DNA of 64,000 nucleotides from Domibacillus sp. PGB-M46. GTDB lineage: Bacteria; Bacillota; Bacilli; Bacillales; Domibacillaceae. This document shows positions 18,345 to 27,505 of this stretch, in pieces; position 1 is the stretch's first letter, and the number at the start of each line of letters is the position of its first letter. The stretch lies in NCBI RefSeq assembly GCF_022668875.1, contig NZ_JAKGCR010000017.1, forward strand, positions 20,502 through 84,501, given 5' to 3'. The notes beneath the pieces are model-generated. The model did no database searches. It saw only the letters and a list, made by a program, of their open reading frames with translations, and was not told the DNA's origin. A program made the position numbers and the translations under genes.

Positions 18345-18677
18345 TTAAAAAACCAGCTGCACCAATAACATATAGGCGATGGTGCCGCCCGCCATGGATA
18401 GAAGCATCTTTTTCTTCCAAAAGTGAAGCAGTGCCACCACCGCCACCCCGATCAGTTCAGGAATACCGTGACTTCCAGATAAAAAGCTCACATCCTTAAA
18501 ACAGTAAATAATTAAGAGCCCTAAAACAGCTGATGGCAGCACTTTGCCGAGGTATCTTATATAATCCGGTGTGGGCTTACCCGCCGGAAACAGAACAAAT
18601 GGCAGGAACCGGGTAAGCATCGTTCCCAATACAACCATGGCTATCATGATGATCTGCTGTGCTACACTCATTGTCAT
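18345..18677 (-). CDS. azlD: Branched-chain amino acid exporter subunit AzlD
   Basis: A 110-residue membrane protein with about four hydrophobic helices; [12 protein letters not shown] and [18 protein letters not shown] are characteristic of AzlD. It works with AzlC to export branched-chain amino acids and analogues. Its ATG overlaps the azlC stop (ATGA), so the two are translationally coupled. The stop lies beside a tnpB remnant. Confidence 0.9.
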   Translation of the reverse strand: MTMSVAQQIIMIAMVVLGTMLTRFLPFVLFPAGKPTPDYIRYLGKVLPSAVLGLLIIYCFKDVSFLSGSHGIPELIGVAVVALLHFWKKKMLLSMAGGTIAYMLLVQLVF

Positions 18678-19384
18678 GCCGCAACCTCCACTTTCTCTAA
18701 AGGCTTTCTAAAAAGGGTCAGTACACCCAAAATCGCAATCATAGCAGGGATAATAAAGTCACTCCCGCCAAAAAATATTAAACTAAGAGCTGAAAGCCCA
18801 AGTCCCGCAAGAGCACTATGATGCTTTTTCTCTTTCATCCACTGTTCAATAAAGATCACCACAAAAAGAGCCGTCATTACAAATTCAAGACCTTCCGTAT
18901 TGAACTTTACAAGAGATCCAAAAAGACCCCCAATCGTTGCCCCTATGACCCAATACAAATGGTTCAGCATCGTGACAAAGAACATAAACCATCCCTTATC
19001 TATTCCTTTTGGGGCATTCACTGTGTAATTAATCGAAAACGATTCATCACACAGCCCGTAAATCAAATAGAACTTTTTCTTCCCGGTTCCCTTGTAAAGG
19101 TCCAGCATAGAAAGACCATAAAACAAGTGCCTCGCGTTGACCATCAAAGTGAGAAACAGTGCGTTCATTGGATTAAACCCGGCAAGCAGAAAATTGGCTG
19201 CCACAAACTCCATCGATCCTGCAAAGATGAATAAACTCATCAAGATGGGATAAATAGCACTGAAGCCGAGCGAATTCATATAAATGCCATAGGCAATTCC
19301 CAAAAACACGAAACCTGCAAAAATGGGAATTGTATAGGGAAAAGCCGCAAGGAAGGCACTTCCTATCTGTATTCTTTTATTCAT
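18674..19384 (-). CDS. azlC: Branched-chain amino acid exporter subunit AzlC
   Basis: A 236-residue polytopic membrane protein of the LIV-E family with helices throughout and the segments [33 protein letters not shown] and [16 protein letters not shown] place the start at ATG 19384 because AAGGAAG lies 8 nt upstream; the GTG at 19393 would have no room for a ribosome site. It is divergent from a MocR regulator, with CCATACAA boxes between them, so the regulator probably controls azlCD. Confidence 0.9.
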   Translation of the reverse strand: MNKRIQIGSAFLAAFPYTIPIFAGFVFLGIAYGIYMNSLGFSAIYPILMSLFIFAGSMEFVAANFLLAGFNPMNALFLTLMVNARHLFYGLSMLDLYKGTGKKKFYLIYGLCDESFSINYTVNAPKGIDKGWFMFFVTMLNHLYWVIGATIGGLFGSLVKFNTEGLEFVMTALFVVIFIEQWMKEKKHHSALAGLGLSALSLIFFGGSDFIIPAMIAILGVLTLFRKPLEKVEVAA

Positions 19385-19446
19385 GTCCTTCACTTCCTTA
19401 TAGATTGATTTTTTTTAATTTAACATAAAGAAACCATACAAAAAAT

Positions 19447-19475
19447 AAGAGAATTGTATGCATTACAATTCTCTT
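19447..19475. promoter_or_regulatory. 12-bp perfect inverted repeat upstream of azlC
   Basis: AAGAGAATTGTA and TACAATTCTCTT flank a 5-nt centre. An isolated CCATACAA box lies just beside it at 19434-19441. It could be the azlC-side operator for the MocR protein or a hairpin in the azlC leader. Confidence 0.5.
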
Positions 19476-19589
19476 TAATCAAAATAAAAGCCATTATATT
19501 GGTGAAATGTAGGTTTTAAGCCTTCTTTTTCTTCCTATCTTGCCTGTACTTATTAAATCGCTTTTACATTTGTTGTTCCCTTTATCAAC

Positions 19590-19617
19590 CCATACAATTT
19601 GTGATACGGTTGTATGG
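19590..19617. promoter_or_regulatory. Inverted CCATACAA boxes upstream of the mocR gene
   Basis: CCATACAA (19590-19597) and TTGTATGG (19610-19617) face each other across 12 bp, just ahead of the mocR ribosome site. The same octamer is present at 19434-19441 on the azlC side. Repeated boxes in a divergent gap are typical of MocR binding sites; autoregulation is inferred. Confidence 0.55.
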
Positions 19618-19639
19618 AATTTTTAAAGGAGGATTCCTC

Positions 19640-21028
19640 ATGCCCGTAAATTCATTTGAACACTACCCTATGTCCTGGAAACCGGATAAAAAAGCACTAA
19701 AGCGCCCTTTTTATCAGTCGATTGCATCTCTGCTTGAGCAGGATATTGTAAACGGCTTTTTAGCACCGGGCACCAAGCTGCCTCCCCAGCGGGAATTAGC
19801 CGATTTTCTGGACTTAAATTTTACGACCATTACCCGCGTTTACACATTATGCGAGCGAAAAGGATTGATATACGCAATCACTGGGAGCGGAACCTTTGTT
19901 GCGCCTAACGCTGCCCGTTCTATCACCATTTCAGCGAATGAAACCACAAGCTGGATCGACCTTGGTTTTGGCGCTTCTTTTGAGCAGACCAATGAGCTTG
20001 TAACAGAAGCCATTCAAACAGTGGCCGGGAAAAAGTATTTGAATCAGCTGCTGAATTATAACGATCCCACAGGTATCCCGCATCAAAAAACGGCTGGGCT
20101 GAACTGGATGGAATCGTTCGGCATCCGTGCAGATCAGGAACATACTGCCATTGTGTCAGGCGCACAAAATGCACTGGCAATCACATTATCAGCTCTATTC
20201 GAGCCGGGCAATCGTATTGCAACGGATTTGTATACATTTTCAAATTTTATCGAGATGGCCAAAATGTTTCATATCCAGCTTGTCCCAATTCCAGGAGACG
20301 AATATGGGATGTTGCCAGATGAACTGGAAAAACACTGCAGTCAAGTAGATATTCACGGTATTTTTCTTATGCCTTCCTGCAGCAATCCGACTGCCGTGAT
20401 GATTTCAGACTTTCGGAAGCACGAGTTAGCAGACGTGATCCGCAGGCACGGGTTAATTTTAATTGAAGACGACGTCCATGCATTTTTAACAGCTGGAATT
20501 ATTTCTGACTACAAGCAGCCGATGTTTAATTTACTCCCGGAACAAAGTGTTTATATTTGCGGAACATCCAAAAGCATATGCTCCGGACTCCGGGTCGCCT
20601 ATATGGTTTACGGTGACTCTTTACGCAAGAAGATTTTGCATGCCATTTTTAATATTAATGTGAAAACGTCCTCTTTAGATGTAGAGGTGATTACAGAGCT
20701 TATTTTATCAGGCAAAGCTTATGAAATTGCCTCTCAAAAGAAACAGCTTGCCCAGGCTGCAAATGATATTTACTCAGAATATTTTCCGTCACAGAAGAAT
20801 GCTGGACATCCACTTAGTTATTTTCGCTGGCTCCCTATCGAGGGACCTCATGATTCTATTCAGTTGGAAACAGATTTGAAGAAGCATGGTGTTGGCGTTT
20901 TTCATTCCGATCGTTTTCTCAGCGGGCAGACTACACATGATAAGTATCTGCGTATTGCGCTTTCTGCTACAAATTCACTGCACGAGCTAAAAACGGGATT
21001 AAACATATTAAAACAATATCTCGGCTAA
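19640..21028 (+). CDS. MocR-type GntR/aminotransferase-like regulator
   Basis: A 462-residue fusion. The N-terminal GntR winged helix (about 25-90; GTKLPPQRELADFLDLNFTT, ITRVYTLCERKGLIYA) is joined to a fold-type I aminotransferase domain. That domain has SGAQNALAITLSALF, the Asp of LIEDDVHAF and the PLP-lysine motif YICGTSKSICSGLRVAYM. The lysine is present, so PLP binding is likely and PLP or an amino acid adduct may be the effector. The start is set by AAAGGAGG at 19624-19631. Divergent from azlCD, so control of branched-chain amino acid export is the best inference. Confidence 0.88.
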   Translation: MPVNSFEHYPMSWKPDKKALKRPFYQSIASLLEQDIVNGFLAPGTKLPPQRELADFLDLNFTTITRVYTLCERKGLIYAITGSGTFVAPNAARSITISANETTSWIDLGFGASFEQTNELVTEAIQTVAGKKYLNQLLNYNDPTGIPHQKTAGLNWMESFGIRADQEHTAIVSGAQNALAITLSALFEPGNRIATDLYTFSNFIEMAKMFHIQLVPIPGDEYGMLPDELEKHCSQVDIHGIFLMPSCSNPTAVMISDFRKHELADVIRRHGLILIEDDVHAFLTAGIISDYKQPMFNLLPEQSVYICGTSKSICSGLRVAYMVYGDSLRKKILHAIFNINVKTSSLDVEVITELILSGKAYEIASQKKQLAQAANDIYSEYFPSQKNAGHPLSYFRWLPIEGPHDSIQLETDLKKHGVGVFHSDRFLSGQTTHDKYLRIALSATNSLHELKTGLNILKQYLG

Positions 21029-21120
21029 TTTGAATAATATAAAATTATTTGCAGGTCTTGTAAATCGGATATTCATGCAAATGTTTAATGTAATTATGAA
21101 GTTTAACTAACACCTGACTA

Positions 21121-21190
21121 TTCCATTAATATAGGCAAGCGCAGCACGAAGCCAGGATATGCGGGGTTCAATCCGCCTATACTTTATTAT
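21121..21190 (+). pseudogene. Fragment of the local unknown-protein family
   Basis: About 20 codons read SINIGKRSTKPGYAGFNPPI, matching SIEMGKYSTKPGYAVLNLPA inside the 16186-16719 protein. There is no start and the frame closes quickly, so it is a relic. Confidence 0.6.
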
Positions 21191-21379
21191 AAAAAGTGTA
21201 CCTGCCTAAATGTATACTTTTGCATAGGTACACTTTTGTATAGGAACACTCACGCTTACTAAGTTTGCATACAATTGCTATTGGTTTCCCTCTCAGTCGA
21301 TATGAATGATGAATGATTGACTGCGAAAAAAGGAAGAGCAACTGTCAAGAGTATGCCGGGTATTTGGAGCGTCTACACT

Positions 21380-21830
21380 TATCTGGACAGAAAAATTAAG
21401 GTCACCCTAAAACAGATGAGGAGCTCCAACTACGGCAAAGCGAAAACGCCGCACATTTACACCTGAGTTCAAAAAAAAATGGTGCATCTGTACCGGAACG
21501 AAAAAACGAAACGAGCTATTATGAATGAATATGATCTGACTCCGTCCTCTCCTGATCGATGAAACACTGAAAACCTTTGGAGTTGAACGGTCTTTAAGTA
21601 TGAAAGGCTGCTCGTATGACAATACCGTAGCGGAAGCTACGTTTAAAATTATCAAGACGGAATTCATTCACCAAATGAAGTTTGACAGTTTGGAGCAGCT
21701 TAGGCTTGAGTTCAGCGATTACGTTAATTGGTTTAATAAGCTGCATATTCATGGAACCCCCGGCAAGGTAAGTCCACTTGAATACAAAAAACGCCCCCTT
21801 AAAAAAGCTGTTTAATTTAGTGTTGACAAT
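21380..21830 (+). pseudogene. Internally deleted IS3-family element
   Basis: OrfA-like KRKRRTFTPEFKKKMVHLYR (about 21438-21500) runs into the C-terminus of OrfB: SLSMKGCSYDNTVAEATFK, the catalytic-Glu region IIKTEFIHQM and the tail VNWFNKLHIHGTPGKVSP. The whole catalytic middle is missing, so the protein is dead. ATTTAGTGTTGACAATCC just after the stop looks like an IS150-group end. The rest of the 21029-22076 gap, apart from the fragment at 21121 and the terminator, shows nothing clear. Confidence 0.8.
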
Positions 21831-22039
21831 CCAAACCCGAAAATTAAGCTACATAGTCAAAGGCTATTTAAAGTCAAAAGATCACATCATTAAAAAGTTA
21901 TGTATATTTAAAATTGTTTGGACAGCTCTTTTTCGTTCCTAAATAGTACCTTATCATTAAAATGACGTACACTTCATTTAACAAAATGTTAACTGGTTAA
22001 GTATTTGTTTAAATAAAATTATTCTCTTCGTATAGCTAA

Positions 22040-22075
22040 AAAAAGCACGATTCCCTTAAGGAATCATGCTTTTTA
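22040..22075 (-). terminator. Terminator of the merR-CorC operon
   Basis: AAAAAGCACGATTCC, CTTAA, GGAATCATGCTTTTT forms a long stem with a U-run on the minus strand, directly after the last CorC gene. Confidence 0.8.
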
Positions 22076-22076
22076 T

Positions 22077-23399
22077 TTAAGAAGTTAAGGGTGATGGATC
22101 TGCATTCAGATGGAGCACGACTGTCTTTATCTGGTAATTTTCCATTTCAGTGACCGTCCAGAGATGCGAATCGAGGGCAATTGTATCTCCTTCCTTAGGC
22201 AAATCCGGACTCTGCACTTGGATCCACCCTCCGATTGTATCAATATCTTCACTGTCTGGGAACGTGAATCTAAATCGTTCTTCTAAGTCTGAAAGCAGGA
22301 CAAGCCCACTTACTTCATACTCCTCTTCACTTTTTTCTAAAATGTCCGGCTGTTCATCTATGTCATATTCATCCCGGATCTCGCCCACAATTTCTTCCAG
22401 GATATCTTCCATTGTCACAAGACCCGCTGTACCGCCATACTCATCGGTTACGATGGCCATATGTGTCCGGCTCTGCTGCATTTTTACGAGAACAGCCTGG
22501 ATCGGAGTGGCTTCATGGAAGCGCGGCATTTCATGTATAAAACGCTCCAATTCACGATCGTTCCCTGCTGCAACATGCGTCAGCATTTCTTTTGTATTCA
22601 CAAAGCCGACTATATAGTCTTTGTCATGTGCTTCTGTGACAGGGTAGCGTGTATAATCGTTTTCATCAAAAACGGCAATCATATCTTCAAAAGAAATATC
22701 TTTTTCGAGGGTGACGATCTGAGTTCTCGGAATCATAATATCCTTAATCATGCGTTCATCAAATGCAAAGATATTTTCCAAGTAATTTAATTCTGTCTGG
22801 TTAATTTCACCGCTCTCAAAGCTTTGGTGCATGATAAGTTTCAATTCTTCCTCGGAGTGAACTTCATCATGTCCTGCAGGCTCTACACCAAACAGGCGGA
22901 GAAAAATACGTGCAGCACCGTTTAATGCCCAGATAAACGGAGACATAATTTTACCGAACCAATAAAGCGGAGGCGCCAGTAACAGCGTCATTCTTTCCGC
23001 AAATTGAATAGCCAGCGTTTTCGGAGCCAGTTCTCCAAGCACCACGTGCAAAAACGTGACGAGTGATAAAGCAATAGCGTACGAAAGCACCGTCGCCATC
23101 GCATCCGATAACTCCATGCTCTCAAAGACCGGGTGAAGGATTTTTTCAACCGTCGGCTCCCCGAGCGCACCCAGAATGAGGGCCGTAATTGTAATGCCAA
23201 GCTGGCAGGCAGACAAGTAGTAATCCAGGTTATGGGCTACCTTCTTGGCCAGCACCGCTTTTTTATTTCCTTCTGATATGAGCTGGTCAATTCTGGATAT
23301 ACGCACTTTCAGGATTGCAAATTCGGCACCTACAAAAAATGCTGTCAGTGCAATCATCACTGCCACTAAAAACAAGTTTAATAATATTATACTGTCCAA
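22077..23399 (-). CDS. CNNM/CorC-type hemolysin-family transporter (second in tandem)
   Basis: A 440-residue protein: a CNNM (DUF21) membrane domain of about 190 residues with three to four helices (VAVMIALTAFFVGAEFAILK, ACQLGITITALILGALGEP), a CBS pair (MIPRTQIVTLEKD, TDEYGGTAGLVTMEDILEEI) and a C-terminal CorC_HlyC domain. The family is linked to magnesium or other divalent-cation efflux and tolerance. Translation starts at a TTG (23397-23399) preceded by GAGAGGG, itself inside a small hairpin that recurs ahead of its upstream twin. Expression probably depends on the MerR gene two places upstream. Confidence 0.88.
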   Translation of the reverse strand: MDSIILLNLFLVAVMIALTAFFVGAEFAILKVRISRIDQLISEGNKKAVLAKKVAHNLDYYLSACQLGITITALILGALGEPTVEKILHPVFESMELSDAMATVLSYAIALSLVTFLHVVLGELAPKTLAIQFAERMTLLLAPPLYWFGKIMSPFIWALNGAARIFLRLFGVEPAGHDEVHSEEELKLIMHQSFESGEINQTELNYLENIFAFDERMIKDIMIPRTQIVTLEKDISFEDMIAVFDENDYTRYPVTEAHDKDYIVGFVNTKEMLTHVAAGNDRELERFIHEMPRFHEATPIQAVLVKMQQSRTHMAIVTDEYGGTAGLVTMEDILEEIVGEIRDEYDIDEQPDILEKSEEEYEVSGLVLLSDLEERFRFTFPDSEDIDTIGGWIQVQSPDLPKEGDTIALDSHLWTVTEMENYQIKTVVLHLNADPSPLTS

Positions 23400-23404
23400 T
23401 TATT

Positions 23405-23428
23405 TCCCTCTCTTGAGGGATTCACCTC
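23405..23428 (-). promoter_or_regulatory. Conserved leader hairpin of the second CorC gene
   Basis: The minus strand reads GGAGGTGA, AT, then CCCTC-AAGA-GAGGG just before the TTG start. The hairpin contains the only well-placed ribosome site (GAGAGGG); a stronger GGAGGTGA lies too far upstream. The same arrangement, nearly base for base, occurs at 24780-24803, suggesting a selected translational control element or a recent duplication. Confidence 0.45.
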
Positions 23429-23453
23429 CAAAAGTATTTGTACCGTGTAATTA

Positions 23454-24773
23454 TCAATCATTTTCCTCGTTTTCGACTTCAATGCGCTCCAGGAGGACCT
23501 GTTTAATTTGATAATGATCCATTTCAGCGACCGTCCAGATATTGCTTCCCTGCTCAATGGTATCCCCAACTTCGACACTCTCCATCTTTTTGAACTGGAT
23601 CCAGCCGCCAATCGTGTCGACATCTTCGCTTCCTTCAAATTCAATCCCAAACCGGTCTTCTAATTCCTCTAAAAGAACAAGAGCGTTAATCACATATTGA
23701 TTTTCGCCTTTTTTTACAATGTCTGCCACTTCGTCTGCATCAAACTCATCGCGGATCTCGCCAACGAGCTCTTCCAGAATGTCTTCCATTGTGATGATAC
23801 CGGCTGTGCCGCCATATTCGTCAATGACCAGTGCCATGTGAACGCGGGCAGTCTGCATTTTTAAAAGCGCTTCTTGAATGCTTGTCACTTCATGAACCAA
23901 CGGAAGATCCCGCACAAACTCTTCCAGCTTGCGCTCACGGCCCGCCGCGATATGCGTCAGCATTTTCTTCACATTGACAACACCGATAATGCGGTCTTTA
24001 TCGCCATCTTCTGTCACAGGGTAGCGTGTATAGTTATGTTCAGCCAGTACCTGAACAATGTCGCTATACTGCATTCCTTTATCAAGCGCTATAAACGCTG
24101 TTCTTGGTACCATAATGTCTTTTGCCACACGCTCGTCAAATGTAAAGACGTTTTCCATATACGAAAGCTCCGACCGGTTGATTTCGCCGCCCTGAAAGCT
24201 TTGCGCCATAATGATGCGCAGTTCATCTTCAGAGTATGATTCACCATGCCCTGCCGGCTTTACGCCAAATGAGCGGAGAAGCACACGTGATGACCCGTTT
24301 AATGCCCAGATGAATGGAAACATCATTTTGCCGAACCGGTACAGCCACGGGGCCAGGAGAAGTGTTATTTTCTCGGAAAACTGGATAGCCAGTGTTTTCG
24401 GTGCCATTTCCCCCACTACGACATGGAGAAACGTCACTAGGATAAATGCAATCGCATAGGAAGAAGCAGATGCTGCAGCAGCTGATACATTAAAATAGTT
24501 AAATACCGGATAAAGCAGGCTCTCTACTGCCGGCTTTCCGAGCGCACCAAGCCCGAGTGCCGTCACAGTAATGCCAAGCTGACACGCCGATAAATAATAA
24601 TCTAGGTCGCTGGCTACTTTTTTGGCCAGTACTGCTTTTTTATTTCCTTCTGCAATCAGCTGGTCAATGCGTGACATCCGCAGCTTGACCACCGCAAACT
24701 CTGAACCAACGAAGAAAGCCGTCAGCCCGAGCAAAAGTACAAGCAAAAACAAGTTTATGGTTATAATGTCCAA
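23454..24773 (-). CDS. CNNM/CorC-type hemolysin-family transporter (first in tandem)
   Basis: A 439-residue paralog of the next gene with the same layout: membrane DUF21 domain (LLGLTAFFVGSEFAVVKLRM, ACQLGITVTALGLGALGKP), CBS pair (MVPRTAFIALDKG, IDEYGGTAGIITMEDILEEL) and CorC_HlyC domain. It probably exports or senses divalent cations at the membrane. Start codon TTG (24771-24773). It follows merR closely and precedes its paralog by about 55 bp, forming a merR-corC-corC operon made by tandem duplication. Confidence 0.88.
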   Translation of the reverse strand: MDIITINLFLLVLLLGLTAFFVGSEFAVVKLRMSRIDQLIAEGNKKAVLAKKVASDLDYYLSACQLGITVTALGLGALGKPAVESLLYPVFNYFNVSAAAASASSYAIAFILVTFLHVVVGEMAPKTLAIQFSEKITLLLAPWLYRFGKMMFPFIWALNGSSRVLLRSFGVKPAGHGESYSEDELRIIMAQSFQGGEINRSELSYMENVFTFDERVAKDIMVPRTAFIALDKGMQYSDIVQVLAEHNYTRYPVTEDGDKDRIIGVVNVKKMLTHIAAGRERKLEEFVRDLPLVHEVTSIQEALLKMQTARVHMALVIDEYGGTAGIITMEDILEELVGEIRDEFDADEVADIVKKGENQYVINALVLLEELEDRFGIEFEGSEDVDTIGGWIQFKKMESVEVGDTIEQGSNIWTVAEMDHYQIKQVLLERIEVENEEND

Positions 24774-24779
24774 TTATTT

Positions 24780-24803
24780 CCCTCTCTTGAGGGATTCACC
24801 TCC
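24780..24803 (-). promoter_or_regulatory. Conserved leader hairpin of the first CorC gene
   Basis: Twin of the element at 23405-23428: GGAGGTGA then CCCTC-AAGA-GAGGG immediately upstream of a TTG start. Confidence 0.45.
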
Positions 24804-24811
24804 AGAAATAG

Positions 24812-25219
24812 TTACAGCATCGTTAAAAGGGTCATAACGTCTGCTAGTTTTTGTTCAATCATGGACCGCACCCTTTTTTTCTCATCCTGCGGCGCGTTTT
24901 TTAATCTTTCTTCCAATACCGCCAGTTTTTTTTGCAGGCAGTCAATTTCATCCTGTACTTCATAGATGATCGGTTCAATTTCTTTATTTTCAGGTACTTG
25001 AAGAACCTGTTTAATTTCAGAAATAGACAAACGCTGATTTTTCAACAGCTTAATTCTTTCTAATGTCTGGAGTATATCTTCTGAATACAGACGGTAATTT
25101 GCCGAAGAACGCTGTACAGTCAGCAGTCCGCACTGTGTATAGTAATCAATCGTCCGAGACGACAGTCCGCTTAATTTCGCCACTTCGCCAATACGCAATA
25201 ACGCCTTCCCAATGTACAC
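24812..25219 (-). CDS. MerR-family transcriptional regulator
   Basis: About 135 residues: an N-terminal MerR winged helix (LRIGEVAKLSGLSSRTIDYY, then YRLYSEDILQTLERIKLLK) and a C-terminal coiled coil (DEIDCLQKKLAVLEERLK) with no cysteine cluster for metal. The start is uncertain. GTG 25219 lies directly against GGAGG, ATT 25213 has ideal spacing, and TTG 25198 gives the usual MerR beginning (LRIGEV). It leads the CorC pair and probably activates it and itself; a TATAAT and a CTTGCTTCAAG palindrome lie upstream at about 25250-25280. Confidence 0.85.
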   Translation of the reverse strand: MYIGKALLRIGEVAKLSGLSSRTIDYYTQCGLLTVQRSSANYRLYSEDILQTLERIKLLKNQRLSISEIKQVLQVPENKEIEPIIYEVQDEIDCLQKKLAVLEERLKNAPQDEKKRVRSMIEQKLADVMTLLTML

Positions 25220-25407
25220 GCCTCCTTATTCATGATTTAAACCTTACTTGATTTATTATATCTTGAAGCAAGTATACAGTATTACGTTTTAGTCTTTATT
25301 TTAGTTTCATATTTTTTAAAAAGGTAGGAAAATTCATTATTTGGACACATACAGAAAAAATTAGATTGTAGAAAAATAAATTCCAATCAGCGATTTAACA
25401 AAATTAA

Positions 25408-25464
25408 GAAGAAAAAGACTCATGATTATACCCGGGGACTGCCCCCAAGAAAATCATGAGCCTC
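25408..25464 (-). repeat. Hairpin repeat, copy 1
   Basis: CTCATGATT and AATCATGAG flank an inner GGGGACTGCCCC hairpin; on the minus strand a T-run follows. A related copy is at 49589-49650. It is terminator-like but lies about 190 bp upstream of merR with no leftward gene ending at it, so its role is unclear. The rest of 25220-26172 holds only the two IS ends listed next. Confidence 0.5.
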
Positions 25465-25611
25465 TTATATTTCTATTACACACATTAACACTTAAAATCT
25501 GCGCAAAATACCATCAAAAGTGACACACAAATCGTTAGAAATAGTAGGATTAGAAAAATACATTCACACTACATTTTTATGCATCATAATACTAAAATTA
25601 AAAACAAAAAA

Positions 25612-25700
25612 TTCGAACTTTTGACGTGTCAAGAGACATGCCCGGTTCGGCCCTGCTCTCATCCCATCTCTGAAGAAGTGGCTTTCCCGCTTAGAAAGTC
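25612..25700 (-). mobile_element. Solo left end of the TnpB element family
   Basis: Reverse complement of the segment upstream of the intact tnpB at 29762-29870: both carry AAGCGGGAAAGCC, GGGATGAGAGC, CGAACCGG and CATGTCT in the same order. No transposase frame follows it. It is a relic left end or a short non-autonomous derivative. Confidence 0.65.
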
Positions 25701-25768
25701 TGTAAATCCTCCATATATTCTTCCTTTTGGTTCTTCACCAATTGCTTTGATAATAGAAACAATTGCTC

Positions 25769-25815
25769 GTGAACCTCTCCACCTAAATCAAAGATTTTGA
25801 AGGGGAATACGGCGC
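25769..25815 (-). mobile_element. Orphan TnpB-type right end (GTTCAC end, copy 3)
   Basis: On the minus strand it ends GATTTAGGTGGAGAGGTTCAC when read in two parts (GATTTAGGT, GGAGAGGTTCAC), the same terminal block as at 17552, 17699 and 60186. No tnpB is attached. Confidence 0.5.
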
Positions 25816-26172
25816 TAATTTTTTGTTCAATTTTTACTTTGCTGAAATGATTATATCGCCTTAAAGCCCACCACCTCTATCACATACTTAATTGATTCCA
25901 TCATGATTGTTTGATCTTACTGTACTACCGATTAGACAGGAATACATTGATATTTAGTGCCACATATCAAATCCAAAAGTATATTGCAAAAGCCGACAAA
26001 GAGAATTAATATTCTTCTATATCTTTACTACTGATAAAATTTTGGGTGTATAGCAAAAGACAGGATCTATTTCTTGATTAAAAGACCATCCCTATTTTTT
26101 GCTATAAATCCGAATACAATATAATTAGATGTATGTTAAATTAAAAACGAAACTGCTGCGTATTTTGTCCAA

Positions 26173-27048
26173 TCAGTTTGTTCTCTGCTTATTAAAAGGG
26201 AGAACGACCTTCCAACAGGTTCCTTTCCCCACCTCGCTTTCTACACTTATTTTCCCATTCAACTCATTTAGAATTTTAAACGAAACCAGCATACCGAGCC
26301 CTGTTCCATTTTCTTTTGTAGTAAAGTATGGCTTCCCAAGACAGTTGATTTGCGCTTCTGTCATGCCTATCCCTTCATCCTTGATATCGATCTGCACAGC
26401 AGTTATACACTCAGTAAGCTTGATATGTAATCTGCCCCCGTCCGGCATAGCTTCAATACTATTTTTCATAATATTAAGCAAAAATTGCCCGAACTTTCCC
26501 CCTTCAATCCAAATGAAAGAATCTTTATTTTCTTCAAAGGAAAAGCTTATTTGGACATTGTTCATATTCGCTAAAGGAGTCAGAACATTAATCACACGCT
26601 GGACTTCTTTGAAAACAATCACTATTTCCTTTTTGTCAACTTCTGTCCTTGCAAAGCTCAAATAGTCAGTAAGGATTTCCGAAGCGCGATCTAATTCTTC
26701 AATTGCCGTATTTAAGTAGCTGCTTCTATCTGCTGAAGACAGATTATCATCTAAGGAAAGCTGCATAAATCCTTTTACTACAGTTAACGGGTTTCTTACT
26801 TCATGAGAAATGCTTGCAGCAAGATGACTGACCATTTCTAACTTTTCTATATTTATTAACTTTTGGCTTAAAGCTCCGTTGCATGGTACAACAGAAAGCA
26901 GCGGTTGAGATTCTTTAGAACCGGACTTGCCACTAGAAACAGCAGAGTTATGGCCGCCCGAGCTATTTTTTTCTAATTGTTCAATAAGACTGGTCTGGTA
27001 TTCGATAATAGCAATTAAATCCTTTTTTGAAAGCGTTCTCAAAGGCAT
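26173..27048 (-). CDS. Cytoplasmic sensor histidine kinase (sporulation-kinase-like)
   Basis: About 291 residues. A short N-terminal helix and Ser/Gly-rich linker lead to HisKA (about 75-140) with the phospho-acceptor His in LAASISHEVRNPLTVVKGF, then an HATPase domain with N-box LLNIMKNSIEAMPDGG, G1 IKDEGIGM and G2 TKENGTGLGMLVSFKI. There is no membrane or classical sensor domain. The HisKA sequence is the type found in KinA-E kinases feeding Spo0F. No response regulator is adjacent. I prefer ATG 27048; GTG 27057 abuts the ribosome site. A TPP riboswitch lies about 310 bp upstream on the same strand. Confidence 0.85.
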   Translation of the reverse strand: MPLRTLSKKDLIAIIEYQTSLIEQLEKNSSGGHNSAVSSGKSGSKESQPLLSVVPCNGALSQKLINIEKLEMVSHLAASISHEVRNPLTVVKGFMQLSLDDNLSSADRSSYLNTAIEELDRASEILTDYLSFARTEVDKKEIVIVFKEVQRVINVLTPLANMNNVQISFSFEENKDSFIWIEGGKFGQFLLNIMKNSIEAMPDGGRLHIKLTECITAVQIDIKDEGIGMTEAQINCLGKPYFTTKENGTGLGMLVSFKILNELNGKISVESEVGKGTCWKVVLPFNKQRTN

Positions 27049-27353
27049 AAGTTTCACTTCCTCTCCGAATGGCTGCCTAGCCTCATTCCGATAATATATT
27101 TCAATGAAAATTTTATATTTTATTTAAAAATAACATGCTAAATACCTTTAGAATAGGTAAATTGTAATAAATACATCATGTTTTTAATTTATCCCTGTTC
27201 CAATTCTTTATTTTTTTGATCTATACTCTACGGAATATCTGGTTACTTAAATTAATATCTTTCTATATATCACTGTGTTTTTCTTAGGATAATTTGTTTT
27301 ATACTGTTTTGCTGTTGATTCATGTTTGTTAATTCACTCATTTTGTATAAATA

Positions 27354-27381
27354 TAAAAAACACTTTGCGCAGGCAAAGTGT
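27354..27381 (-). terminator. Terminator of the TPP riboswitch
   Basis: CACTTTGCCTGCGCAAAGTG followed by a T-run on the minus strand, right after the aptamer: a standard attenuator. Confidence 0.85.
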
Positions 27382-27396
27382 CGATAGGTATGATTC

Positions 27397-27490
27397 TTCC
27401 CACTTTCCCTACGCTGGCATTACCCAACAGGTGATCACGGTCTACAACGGGTTAGTTGTACTCTCAGCCTGATCCCACAGGCTCCCGACG
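27397..27490 (-). ncRNA. TPP riboswitch (THI element)
   Basis: The minus strand shows the thi-box signature: GGGAGCCTG, GGCTGAGAGT, ACCCG, GACCGTGATCACCTG and GGGTAATGCCAGCGTAGGGA. It binds thiamine pyrophosphate, normally terminating thiamine synthesis or transport genes. No such gene follows: the next leftward gene is the histidine kinase about 310 bp further on. Either the cognate gene was deleted or the kinase is thiamine-regulated. Confidence 0.92.
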
Positions 27491-27505
27491 GTTTGTTTGA
27501 TTCAA

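Noticed and set aside
19447..19475. Reading the inverted repeat upstream of azlC as a simple terminator
   Set aside because: No leftward or rightward gene ends there and CCATACAA-type cores continue on both sides, so an operator is more likely.
25408..25464. CRISPR repeat or array
   Set aside because: Only two diverged copies, 24 kb apart, with no spacer spacing; no cas genes in the window.
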